A DNA stretch of 64,000 bases. Origin: an uncultured Alistipes sp. (GTDB lineage: Bacteria; Bacteroidota; Bacteroidia; Bacteroidales; Rikenellaceae). The position numbers and the translations under genes were made by a program. Under the pieces are notes generated by a model. It saw only the letters and a list, made by a program, of their open reading frames with translations, did no database searches and had not been told where the DNA came from. The stretch is taken from positions 310,001 to 374,000 of the forward strand of contig CANQDE010000001.1 of the NCBI GenBank assembly GCA_947591475.1, read 5' to 3'. Each line of letters starts with the position of its first letter. Within the stretch, counting starts at the first letter, position 1. Shown piece after piece: positions 1 through 7,671 of the stretch.

Positions 1-1303
1 TTCTGTTATTATTTTTGAGTAAATTTGTAGCACCTGTACCCATGTCTGCTAATGAAACCTTCTTATTATCGGCGATTCTTAACGCAAACTCTTCACCCGA
101 CATTTCAACAAGATTTATATGGTGGCTAATCATATTATTATATTTGTCATTTTCATAAACTTCACCGTTAATAATCGTAACGAAATTACTGGAAGTATAT
201 CCGGGAGTTATACCGGCATTGACATATTGCTGAAGAGCTGCGGCATATACTCCGCCTTGCGATTTCATATTAAGCGAATAACCCGAACCGTTAGCTCCCG
301 TTAAACCCATAAGCAAACAGGTTTTACCCGTACCCGGTGTACCGAACAAATATATATCGGTACAATCTTTCGGTGCTGAAATATTCGGATTTTCGACCTG
401 ATAATTCTGAATATCAGGGAACATGCTTCTGTCTGTATCAAACAATATTTCCCAACTCTCATCAGTAACAAGATCCTCGTCCTCCAATTCCCAGCGTTTG
501 AAAATTTCCGCATTTATCAAACGCGAGATAAAGTCCTGACCATATTCCGACGGGGCCTCTTTCATTTTCTGCAACAATTCATCTCTAAGATTGAAATACA
601 GCGAATCCACCTCGTGTTTGAACGGACAATCGGGATGGTTATCGCGATAATCATCGACGAGGAATATATCACCTGAACGCTTAGTCTTCTCCCACTCGGG
701 AATACTGCGCAATACCTCCATGGCTTGCGTCGCATAGTTACCAGCAGGCCAATCGCTGAGATAACGTCTAATATTATTTTCGGAAACGATAGTGTTGGTA
801 TTTGTCCACATCAAATCATCAAGCTCCGACATATGAACGCTGTTAGGATATTTGAGTTTGTAGTTGCGCAAAGCGTTATAATTACCTCGCTCAAGCACAG
901 CCCAATCACTCTGTTCTCTTGCTCTTTCCTCTTCGATTTGCTTCTGCCGCATAGCTTCTGCCATAGAGGTCTGCAATTGCATTTCCATTTCACGTGCTTC
1001 ACCTGTTTTCGGCCCGGCAGGATACTGCTGCTTATAGGAGATTACCCAACGCAGCACCTGCTGAATCTCTTCGGGCGTTTGTACGGGAGAATTTACAATC
1101 TTGTTCCACAACTCCAACTCGCGGGGATCACGATTTGCTTCCAGCAGCTGTTCATAGAGTAGTTCGCTGATATAGCCCTTGAAATCGGCTTGCTCCAAAT
1201 CTTCATATTGAGCAATCAACGCCACAAGCTTCGACAACTCTATATCAGGTTGATTCTTAACCTGATTAAGCAATATAGGTTTCTGATTATTTAATCTTGG
1301 CAT
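1..1303 (-). CDS. Large P-loop NTPase/GTPase-like protein, 3' end outside window
   Basis: The frame is open from an ATG at 1303 to the left edge (about 434 residues visible; the C-terminus lies outside). The first ~300 residues look helical and hydrophilic. They contain two units of the type Y-x4-P-x-G/S-x5-A/E (around residues 147-165, with KYPNS, and 175-195, with DWPAGNY), a pattern I associate with helical repeats in bacterial signalling and conflict proteins. A clear Walker A, GTPGTGKT, sits at residues 321-328, followed about 80 residues later by a hydrophobic strand ending VEMSGE, which could be a Walker B/G3-like element. The gene starts 28 nt after the membrane-protein gene and is probably in its operon. 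The nucleotide specificity is not settled; the exact family is not recognised. Local G+C is below that of the core region. Confidence 0.7.
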   Translation of the reverse strand, partial: MPRLNNQKPILLNQVKNQPDIELSKLVALIAQYEDLEQADFKGYISELLYEQLLEANRDPRELELWNKIVNSPVQTPEEIQQVLRWVISYKQQYPAGPKTGEAREMEMQLQTSMAEAMRQKQIEEERAREQSDWAVLERGNYNALRNYKLKYPNSVHMSELDDLMWTNTNTIVSENNIRRYLSDWPAGNYATQAMEVLRSIPEWEKTKRSGDIFLVDDYRDNHPDCPFKHEVDSLYFNLRDELLQKMKEAPSEYGQDFISRLINAEIFKRWELEDEDLVTDESWEILFDTDRSMFPDIQNYQVENPNISAPKDCTDIYLFGTPGTGKTCLLMGLTGANGSGYSLNMKSQGGVYAAALQQYVNAGITPGYTSSNFVTIINGEVYENDKYNNMISHHINLVEMSGEEFALRIADNKKVSLADMGTGATNLLKNNNR

Positions 1304-1331
1304 AATGTAACGATTTTAAGGTTTTGTGAAA

Positions 1332-2282
1332 TTATAAAGGGATTCCTCCTGTTTTGCTGTTACTGCGAGGGCCTACAAATCGGCTGCGACTTTCTACAAG
1401 GTAATTGAGTAATACGCACAAATTCAAAAACACATATATGATCCATCCGACAACGGTATTTCCGTTTACTGAGCGAATCTGCCGTGCAAATTCGGCTTCG
1501 GGTCTCTCACCGAGGTCGAAATGCGCATAGCCATCGAACGAGTAGTGCGACAAACCTCCGCCTCCGATGACGGGAATCAGTTTATTTTTCTCACCGAACT
1601 GGCGAATCTTTTTCTCCACATCAGCCCATGCTGTGGTTTCACGAGCCTCGAGTTCCGCCGCACGAACGGGAATAACCATAAGATTCCAACTCTCAATATC
1701 GCTCTCTATTTGTGCAAGTTTTTCATCTTTGGGCAGTTTTACAATAGCACGTGCTTTGGTCTCCCAATCTTCGACTTTGAAGCCCACGATAGAATCGGCA
1801 TATCTGGCAAGTTCCTTATCCACACCGTAGGACTGCTTTGAAAGACGATAGTTCACTACCTGCTCACTTGCTTCGGTCAAAAACTTATTGCACTGATAGT
1901 CATAGTTGTTGTACATATCCTTTATGGCCTTAATTTCCTGACGGGCGAGGTTTTGCACCGACTCTTTTTCGGCGACCACATAGAAAAAACGCTGGAAGGG
2001 AACAGCGAATAGCACCGCAACGATTACATAAACGGCAACACCTCCCCATTCTACGAATCTCCATTTATCTGGGTTGTCCTCAGCACCTTTTGCCTTGATG
2101 CTCAAAATAAGCAGCAGCGCAAGACTTATAATCAGACCGACCGCACCGATGATAGCAATACCGGGCGTACCATCCTTTGAGTGAAGAAACATTCCGAAAA
2201 AGGTAACCACACCTATTCCGGCCAATCCCACCATTGCAATGATATTGGCAATGGATATTTTACCTTTGTTGTTGTTTGACAT
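1332..2282 (-). CDS. Four-TM membrane protein with large soluble middle domain
   Basis: The 316-residue protein has predicted membrane segments near residues 11-32, 41-62, 78-97 and 267-286. Between TM3 and TM4 lies a ~170-residue charged, mostly helical soluble region. There is no signal peptide and no family I recognise. It starts 12 nt after the subtilase-derived reading frame and ends 28 nt before the P-loop NTPase, so the three look like one transcription unit. A membrane partner for the NTPase, perhaps as sensor or effector, is an inference from context only. Confidence 0.7.
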   Translation of the reverse strand: MSNNNKGKISIANIIAMVGLAGIGVVTFFGMFLHSKDGTPGIAIIGAVGLIISLALLLILSIKAKGAEDNPDKWRFVEWGGVAVYVIVAVLFAVPFQRFFYVVAEKESVQNLARQEIKAIKDMYNNYDYQCNKFLTEASEQVVNYRLSKQSYGVDKELARYADSIVGFKVEDWETKARAIVKLPKDEKLAQIESDIESWNLMVIPVRAAELEARETTAWADVEKKIRQFGEKNKLIPVIGGGGLSHYSFDGYAHFDLGERPEAEFARQIRSVNGNTVVGWIIYVFLNLCVLLNYLVESRSRFVGPRSNSKTGGIPL

Positions 2283-2294
2283 ATACTTATTTTT

Positions 2295-3359
2295 TTAATT
2301 CACCTTCTCCAGTTGGAATGTAAATGCCTCCTTATTGCCTGGCTTTATACACGTCGCATTCAGCAGACGATCTTTGTCGGGGCGGCATATGAAATCATCA
2401 TGCACCAAAGTCTCACCCTGCGGAGTTGAAGCCTCCTCAAGCTGTCGAATTTCGATTTTGCCGGTTCCCCACTGCACTCTTAGCCGTGCCGAATAGACAT
2501 TGTGTGTATTCACCGTATGGTGCTCTATGATGCCATCGGTGGACGATGTAAAGATGAAATATGTCCATATATCATCTATTTTATTATCATCCTTGTCGGA
2601 AATTCCCAATTCGTGAGTACTTTTCCACTTACCGATGAGCAGGTCGTGGTTGTTCATTAGATCGTCGAAATTAGCCAGATCGCCGCCCGTCGCATCCAGT
2701 GCATCCTTTATCTGAATCGTAGGGCCTATACAGCGGGTTTTGTCATAATACTTGCCCGTCATCGTCAGAATCTTTATAACCTGCTCGGTGGTCAAATTAT
2801 TGTTCTTACTCTTAAGCAGTGCAACAGCGCCTGCTACAATAGGCGAAGCCATCGATGTTCCACTCATCTCCTGCAGACCCTGTTGTGCCGAGACCTTGGA
2901 ACCTAATTTCTTCCACAAACCAGCACAGCGTTTCTCCGAAGCACTCCACAAATCCACCCCCGGAGCCGATACTGTGCTGTAATGAACATTTGCATCTGGG
3001 ACCTCTCCAAAATTGCTGAAGTCAGCAACATGTCCATGGTTATCAACTGCTTCAACCTTAATAAACGCCTTGCTGCGGTTTTTAGGATCCATGCCCATTA
3101 ACACACTGCTGTTGCCTGACGATGTACATAACACGCAGTTGTGGTCATTTGCTGTTTTAACAAGGTCGACACCGGAAGTTATCAGCATCGCACTGGATGT
3201 ATGCCGTGCCATGTGAAAGGTCAACTTTCGATCGATGCCGCAAGCCGTAGCGAGCTGTTTCAACCCTTTGTTCAACTCCGAGTTTCCGTACATGGGAAGC
3301 AACATTTCATTGGATGTAGTATCACGATATTTGTCGATAAAGTGGTACCTTGAACTCAA
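2295..3359 (-). pseudogene. In-frame chimera: integrase C-terminal piece fused to subtilase C-terminal half
   Basis: The first ~50 residues are the late catalytic part of a tyrosine recombinase, including the HxxR box (HMARHT). The frame then passes directly into a subtilisin-family (S8) protease tail: a SSGNSS block (oxyanion-hole Asn region), then VDNHG and FSNFG blocks, then GTSMASPIVAG with the nucleophilic Ser, and a ~130-residue C-terminal domain. The integrase's GHT box and catalytic Tyr are missing, and so are the protease's Asp and His segments, so neither enzyme should work. The two halves meet between HMARHT and GVDLVK. The ORF is 12 nt upstream of the membrane-protein gene, which suggests the intact subtilase once headed that operon. 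A metagenomic assembly chimera is the main alternative. Confidence 0.75.
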
Positions 3360-4272
3360 TATTTGTTTTTTCTCGTGCCGCCTTAATCCAAGCCGCCCCG
3401 TCCTCGGCCGTTTCGAGTCTGGCAGTAGTCAAATGACACATATCGCCGTAACTGATGCCCGTATAACACGAGAATAGAAACAAGTCGCGGATAAGATATA
3501 GCCTCAATGAAGGGAGCGGCGTAGTCATCAGTCGTTTCAGTTCCTCTTTGGTAAGGTAACGACGTTTGCGTTCGGGACGCAACAGTTCGTAACCGGCGAA
3601 CAGGTCGGCAGTAATAATCCCTGCGGCAAGGGCTTTGTTGACGGGTGTATGCAAGCGCGACATATTCAGAATAATGGTACGTGGTACCATATGCCGCTCG
3701 GTACGCAAGTACAGGTCGAACTTATCGATAAACAACCGATCCGAAGCCGTGAAGGGAATATTCGAAAGCCGAAGCTGCTCCGATAGAAAACGTGTGAGGT
3801 GGTCGTAGGTCGTGCGATAGGTTTTTGCCGACTTGATTGAACGATTGACATCCACCCGTTTCTCGAAATGCTCAATGAACGTGCGATAATAGCTGAGCAA
3901 AGTTTCCTGTCCGGTAGCCATGCCCAATAACAGGCACTTGACCTCCTCGACTGCGATAAGTTCGTGAATAGCCGACTGTTTGCGATAGATGGCGAGTGTC
4001 GAAGCACGGTACACGTCCAGTTGACGATTGATTGCAATAGCTTTGGCGCTTTTGCCTTTGGCACGATCCGAAGCCCACAACGATGCGGGAACGGACAGTT
4101 TGACACTAAACACGCTTTCTGACTGGCCGACCATTAAACGGGTCATAACTGGACAACGACCACCTGCATTCGTTTCGCTCTTTTTGAGGTAGAACGTAAC
4201 CTTTACATCCGTTTGATCCATAACTCTATAACCGTTTACAAAATTAGTTGATATAGAGTTATTTGAAGCCAT
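3322..4272 (-). pseudogene. Tyrosine recombinase (Bacteroidetes transposon integrase), frameshifted
   Basis: The 316-residue frame carries an Arm-DNA-binding N-terminus (about 20-100), a SAM-like core-binding domain (about 115-215) and the start of the catalytic domain, with CYTGISYGD at the position of the first catalytic Arg. A Ser there instead of Arg is also known in IntDOT-type integrases. The frame ends soon after KTNIEFKVPL at a stop, while the expected continuation (IDKYRD...) appears in another frame that starts at 3359. Family members normally have about seven residues between PL and the IDKY block; only one nucleotide is present, so a ~20-nt deletion near 3340 is the likely cause. 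The remaining 3' part is replaced by subtilase sequence. Confidence 0.8.
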
Positions 4273-4615
4273 GAGAAATGAAGTGAAACGAAGAATAAGA
4301 TACTATGTTCTCGTATCCGAACCTGTCTTTGCTAAAAACTCCGCGAAAAACGACTATTTTTGTCATGAAGTTTTTAAGAAAAGCGCAGGTTCATTGAAGT
4401 GCAGAAGCGTTTTCAGCGGTCGGACGAAAGACTCGTTAAGACTTTGTTCCCGACCCGAAAAAGGCAACGGATAAGTAGCGGATACCTTGGTCAACTCCTC
4501 GAAATATCGCTTTTTTGAGTACTTGCAACCCGACGAGAATCAGATGGTAAAATCCTGCTCGTTAAATACTTACACTTATTCCGCCCCGAATCCTCACTTT
4601 CTCCGAAATTCTTCG
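4273..4615. other. Non-coding stretch at island/core boundary
   Basis: I see no convincing gene here. A short frame of 36 codons begins at a TATTTTTG-preceded ATG near 4364 but resembles nothing I know. The segment separates the low-G+C integrase remnant from core genes, so it is where an element end or attachment site would be expected; no tRNA end or direct repeat was found by eye. Confidence 0.4.
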
Positions 4616-4623
4616 TATCTTTA
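4616..4623 (+). promoter_or_regulatory. Bacteroidetes -7 box for thioesterase gene
   Basis: TATCTTTA matches TAnnTTTG at seven of eight positions and lies 23 nt before the ATG at 4647. Confidence 0.5.
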
Positions 4624-4646
4624 CAAGAGTTTAATGGTTAACGGAT

Positions 4647-5375
4647 ATGGCAGAAAAATCACTCTATAACTACCGTGTAGAACCGCAAAACGTCGATTAC
4701 ACACTCCGCGCGACGCTCGCCTCGCTGGGTACCTCCATACTCAACACGGCAGGCGTCGACGCACACAGCAAAGGATTCGGGGTAGACATCCTCCATGCCG
4801 ACAACCATTCGTGGATTCTTTCCCGCATGGCGATGGAAATCGACCGTCGCCCGCAACAATACACCGACTACACCGTCGCGACGTGGATCAACGAATACGG
4901 ACGGGTCTTGTCGACCCGTAATTTCACTTTATGCGACTCTGACGGCCACGAATTCGGCCGCGCCGTTACCCAGTGGGCCATGCTCGATTTGAAAAACCGC
5001 ACGGCCGTCGACCTTTCGCACGTGGGCGATGCACACGCCGATGCAATCGTCGATTGTCCGTCGCCGACCGATAAGCCGCGCAAAATCCGTACGGTTGCGC
5101 CGACACTTCATGCGGAACATCGCATCGTGTACAGCGACATCGACTTCAACCGCCACGTCAACACGATGCGATACATCGAAATGATGTGCGACCTGTTGCC
5201 TTTGGAACGTTTGACTTCGCCGGAACCGGTACGGTTGGACATCCATTTCCTGCATGAAAGCCGTTACGGTCAGACATTGTCCATCGGATGCGAGCAACGC
5301 GACCGGGAAGCGCTCTTCGAAATCGGCACGGACGACGGTACGGTCGCCGTACGCGCCTGCATGGCGTGGAAATAG
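4647..5375 (+). CDS. Acyl-ACP thioesterase (FatA/FatB-like)
   Basis: The 242-residue protein fits the bacterial acyl-ACP thioesterase family (PF01643): two hot-dog domains, at about 5-130 and 150-240. The second holds the catalytic DxNxH pattern (D166, N168, H170) inside DIDFNRHVN. It hydrolyses acyl-ACP to free fatty acids in the cytoplasm and so sets acyl chain release. The length is normal for the bacterial family. It is a single gene with its own promoter, followed by a hairpin just before the bacterioferritin gene. The start at 4647 is the only ATG that gives the full first domain. Confidence 0.9.
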   Translation: MAEKSLYNYRVEPQNVDYTLRATLASLGTSILNTAGVDAHSKGFGVDILHADNHSWILSRMAMEIDRRPQQYTDYTVATWINEYGRVLSTRNFTLCDSDGHEFGRAVTQWAMLDLKNRTAVDLSHVGDAHADAIVDCPSPTDKPRKIRTVAPTLHAEHRIVYSDIDFNRHVNTMRYIEMMCDLLPLERLTSPEPVRLDIHFLHESRYGQTLSIGCEQRDREALFEIGTDDGTVAVRACMAWK

Positions 5376-5413
5376 GACCGACCGCACCACCGCCCGCACG
5401 CTTTTTCGGAACA

Positions 5414-5445
5414 GGTTTTGCAAATTGCGGTTGCAAAACCTTTTT
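5414..5445 (+). terminator. Intrinsic terminator-like hairpin abutting bfr start
   Basis: A perfect 10-bp inverted repeat (GGTTTTGCAA at 5414-5423, TTGCAAAACC at 5431-5440) with a 7-nt loop is followed by TTTTT. It ends 5 nt before the ATG at 5451, so it could end the thioesterase transcript and also control readthrough into, or translation of, the next gene. Confidence 0.75.
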
Positions 5446-5450
5446 CGATT

Positions 5451-6029
5451 ATGGAAACCACCGTACAAAGCCCCGCAAAAACGGAGACGCCGGCACCGGA
5501 CAAAAGCCGTTACCAGATCAGCATCGACCTGCTCAATGACGCCATCGGGCGCGAAATCGCCACCACGCTCCAATACATGTACTTTCATGCTCGGTTCGAG
5601 GATGCCCGTTACCGGCATCTTTCGCGCATCATGCGCGAAGTCGCCATCGCTGAGATGCGGCATACCGAGGCGTTTTCCGATCGGATTTTCTTCTTGGAGG
5701 GCGACGTAAATATGAATGCCGCCTTCCAGTCCCGTCAGATGTCCGACACGGCGGAAATGTTGCAGTTCGCCATGCAGCTCGAACAGTCGACCATCGACTT
5801 TTATAACGAAGCGTCCCGCATCGCCGCCGAATACAAAGATGCCGTAACGCACAAGATGTTTCAGGACATCATCGTCGAAGAGGAGAATCATTTGGATACG
5901 TTCCGCACCGAATTGCAGAATCTGCGCGACTACGGCGAGAACTATTTAGCTTTGCAGTCCGTCGCCGGCAGCAAACACGCCGCGAAGGATTTGCAGAAAA
6001 CCCGCAAGGAAAAAGAGGAAGAGGAATAA
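5451..6029 (+). CDS. bfr: Bacterioferritin-type ferritin
   Basis: The 192-residue protein has a ~15-residue Pro/Ala-rich leader, then a four-helix ferritin fold and a Lys/Glu-rich tail. All six ferroxidase ligands of bacterioferritin are present with the correct spacing (E35, E68, H71, E111, E144, H147), and M69 is at the position of the haem-binding Met. It should oxidise Fe2+ and store iron. The ATG at 5451 is preferred: an earlier in-frame ATG at 5418 lies inside the terminator hairpin. A very acidic/basic C-terminus (KEKEEEEE) is unusual for the family. Confidence 0.85.
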   Translation: METTVQSPAKTETPAPDKSRYQISIDLLNDAIGREIATTLQYMYFHARFEDARYRHLSRIMREVAIAEMRHTEAFSDRIFFLEGDVNMNAAFQSRQMSDTAEMLQFAMQLEQSTIDFYNEASRIAAEYKDAVTHKMFQDIIVEEENHLDTFRTELQNLRDYGENYLALQSVAGSKHAAKDLQKTRKEKEEEE

Positions 6030-6101
6030 TTGCCGAAAAGCCATCACCGGAACCGCTTTATCATTATTTATTCTCGAACGGTATCCGAATCGCCGCTTAT
6101 T

Positions 6102-6145
6102 CAAACGACCGGTTGAACTTGTGCACAGGTTCAACCGGTCGTTTG
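6102..6145. terminator. 44-bp near-perfect palindrome after bfr
   Basis: Two 22-nt arms (6102-6123, 6124-6145) pair with one mismatch and essentially no loop beyond GTGCAC. There is no long T-run, but the right arm runs straight into TATCTTTG, a -7-like box. It may act as a terminator of bfr, a cruciform or a protein-binding site. Confidence 0.5.
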
Positions 6146-6146
6146 T

Positions 6147-6278
6147 ATCTTTGGCAACGTCGAAGATATTCCGGCTCGAAAATGCTCAATAAATTAAGTG
6201 GATTTCGCGGCGGAAGCGAAGAGAACCGTTGAAAGCAAGATAACGGTTTACCGCGCTAATAAAAAATTCGTATCTTTG
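6147..6278 (+). repeat. Intergenic repeat family 2, copy 1
   Basis: The stretch begins with TTTGGC, then TCGAAGATA, TCCG and CTCG, and ends in an ACGGTTTACCGCG/TAATAAAAA block. It aligns by eye with 17968-18076 upstream of cobJ. It carries the ffh promoter at its right end and an AACCGTT/AACGGTT hairpin. Confidence 0.45.
6271..6278 (+). promoter_or_regulatory. -7 box of ffh promoter
   Basis: TATCTTTG is an exact TAnnTTTG match, 21 nt before the ffh ATG. Confidence 0.7.
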
Positions 6279-6298
6279 TCGGAAAAAGGAATTCAATC

Positions 6299-7630
6299 AT
6301 GTTTGAAAATCTAACCGATAAACTCGAACGATCGTTCAAAATTCTCAAGGGGGAGGGCCGCATCACCGAAATCAATGTCGCTGAGACGCTGAAAGAGATT
6401 CGCCGTGCGTTGATCGACGCCGATGTCAACTACAAGGTAGCCAAGTCGTTTACGGACGAGGTGAAACAGAAAGCCTTGGGCCAACATGTGCTGACGGCGG
6501 TCAAACCGGGCCAGATGATGACCAAAATCGTACGCGATTCATTGGCCGAACTGATGGGCGGCACGGCGACCGATATTTCGCTGAACGGTACGCCGGCAGT
6601 AGTGCTGATTGCCGGTTTGCAAGGTTCCGGTAAAACGACCTTTTCCGGCAAACTGGCGTCGTTCATCAAGAGCAAGAAGGGCCGCCAGGTGCTGCTCGTA
6701 GCGGGCGACGTCTATCGTCCGGCGGCCATCGACCAGCTGCAGGTGCTCGGTGCGCAAATCGGTGTAGAGGTCTATACCGAAGCGGACAACCGGAATCCGG
6801 TCGAAATTGCGGAGAATGCCATTAAATACGCCCGTCAGAAATCCTACAACGTGGTGATTGTCGATACGGCCGGCCGTCTGGCGGTCGACGAAGCGATGAT
6901 GCAGGAGATTGCGGCGATCAAAACGGCGGTCAAACCGTCAGAGACGCTTTTCGTAGTCGATGCGATGACCGGTCAGGATGCTGTCAATACGGCGAAAGAA
7001 TTCAATGACCGGCTGGATTTTGATGGCGTGGTTCTGACAAAATTGGACGGCGACACGCGCGGCGGTGCGGCGATTTCTATTCGTTCGGTCGTCGATAAAC
7101 CGTTGAAATTCATATCGAGCGGCGAGAAGATGGATGCGTTGCAGGTCTTCCATCCGGAACGTATGGCCGACCGTATCTTGGGGATGGGCGATGTCGTTTC
7201 GCTGGTGGAGCGTGCGCAGGAGCAGTTCGATGAAGAGGAGGCCCGCCGCCTGAAAAAGAAGTTGGTAAAAAATCAGTTCAATTTCAATGATTTTCTGGCG
7301 CAAATCCAACAAGTCAAGAAGATGGGCAATCTGAAAGATTTGGCGTCGATGCTTCCGGGCATGGGTAAGATGTTGAAAAACGTCGATATTCCGGACGATG
7401 CGTTCAAACCGACGGAGGCGATCATTTCGTCGATGACGCCCGTTGAGCGCGAACATCCGGAAATCATCAATGCCAAACGTCGCGAGCGGATTGCCAAAGG
7501 CAGCGGCCGCACGATGGCCGAAGTGAACCGGTTGATGAAGCAGTTCGAAGATACGCGCAAGATGATGAAAGCCGTTGCGGGCGGCAATTTGCGGATGCCC
7601 AAGATGCCCGGCGGCATGATGCGGCGGTAA
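6299..7630 (+). CDS. ffh: Signal recognition particle protein Ffh
   Basis: The 443-residue protein is a full-length SRP54: N domain (1-90), GTPase G domain with GLQGSGKTT (106-114), DVYRPAA (137-143), DTAGR (189-193) and TKLDG (247-251), and a Met-rich M domain from about 300 ending MPGGMMRR. It binds 4.5S RNA and signal peptides and delivers ribosomes to FtsY at the membrane. It has its own promoter and is followed by era with a separate promoter. Confidence 0.98.
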   Translation: MFENLTDKLERSFKILKGEGRITEINVAETLKEIRRALIDADVNYKVAKSFTDEVKQKALGQHVLTAVKPGQMMTKIVRDSLAELMGGTATDISLNGTPAVVLIAGLQGSGKTTFSGKLASFIKSKKGRQVLLVAGDVYRPAAIDQLQVLGAQIGVEVYTEADNRNPVEIAENAIKYARQKSYNVVIVDTAGRLAVDEAMMQEIAAIKTAVKPSETLFVVDAMTGQDAVNTAKEFNDRLDFDGVVLTKLDGDTRGGAAISIRSVVDKPLKFISSGEKMDALQVFHPERMADRILGMGDVVSLVERAQEQFDEEEARRLKKKLVKNQFNFNDFLAQIQQVKKMGNLKDLASMLPGMGKMLKNVDIPDDAFKPTEAIISSMTPVEREHPEIINAKRRERIAKGSGRTMAEVNRLMKQFEDTRKMMKAVAGGNLRMPKMPGGMMRR

Positions 7631-7657
7631 ATCGATAGGAATTCTCTGGATTTTTCG

Positions 7658-7665
7658 TACCTTTG
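7658..7665 (+). promoter_or_regulatory. -7 box of era, 6 nt before the start codon
   Basis: TACCTTTG matches TAnnTTTG exactly. Only 6 nt separate it from the ATG at 7672, so the mRNA probably begins at or next to the start codon. It also rules out the TTG at 7663 as the start, because that codon is inside the box. Confidence 0.65.
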
Positions 7666-7671
7666 AACCCG

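Noticed and set aside
4273..4646. 36-codon ORF preceded by TATTTTTG near 4364
   Set aside because: Basic, low-complexity product with no family resemblance, ending before the thioesterase promoter; insufficient support for a gene.
4929..5891. 320-codon minus-strand frame across thioesterase and bfr
   Set aside because: It is antisense to two clear genes and crosses a terminator; typical of long shadow frames in G+C-rich DNA.
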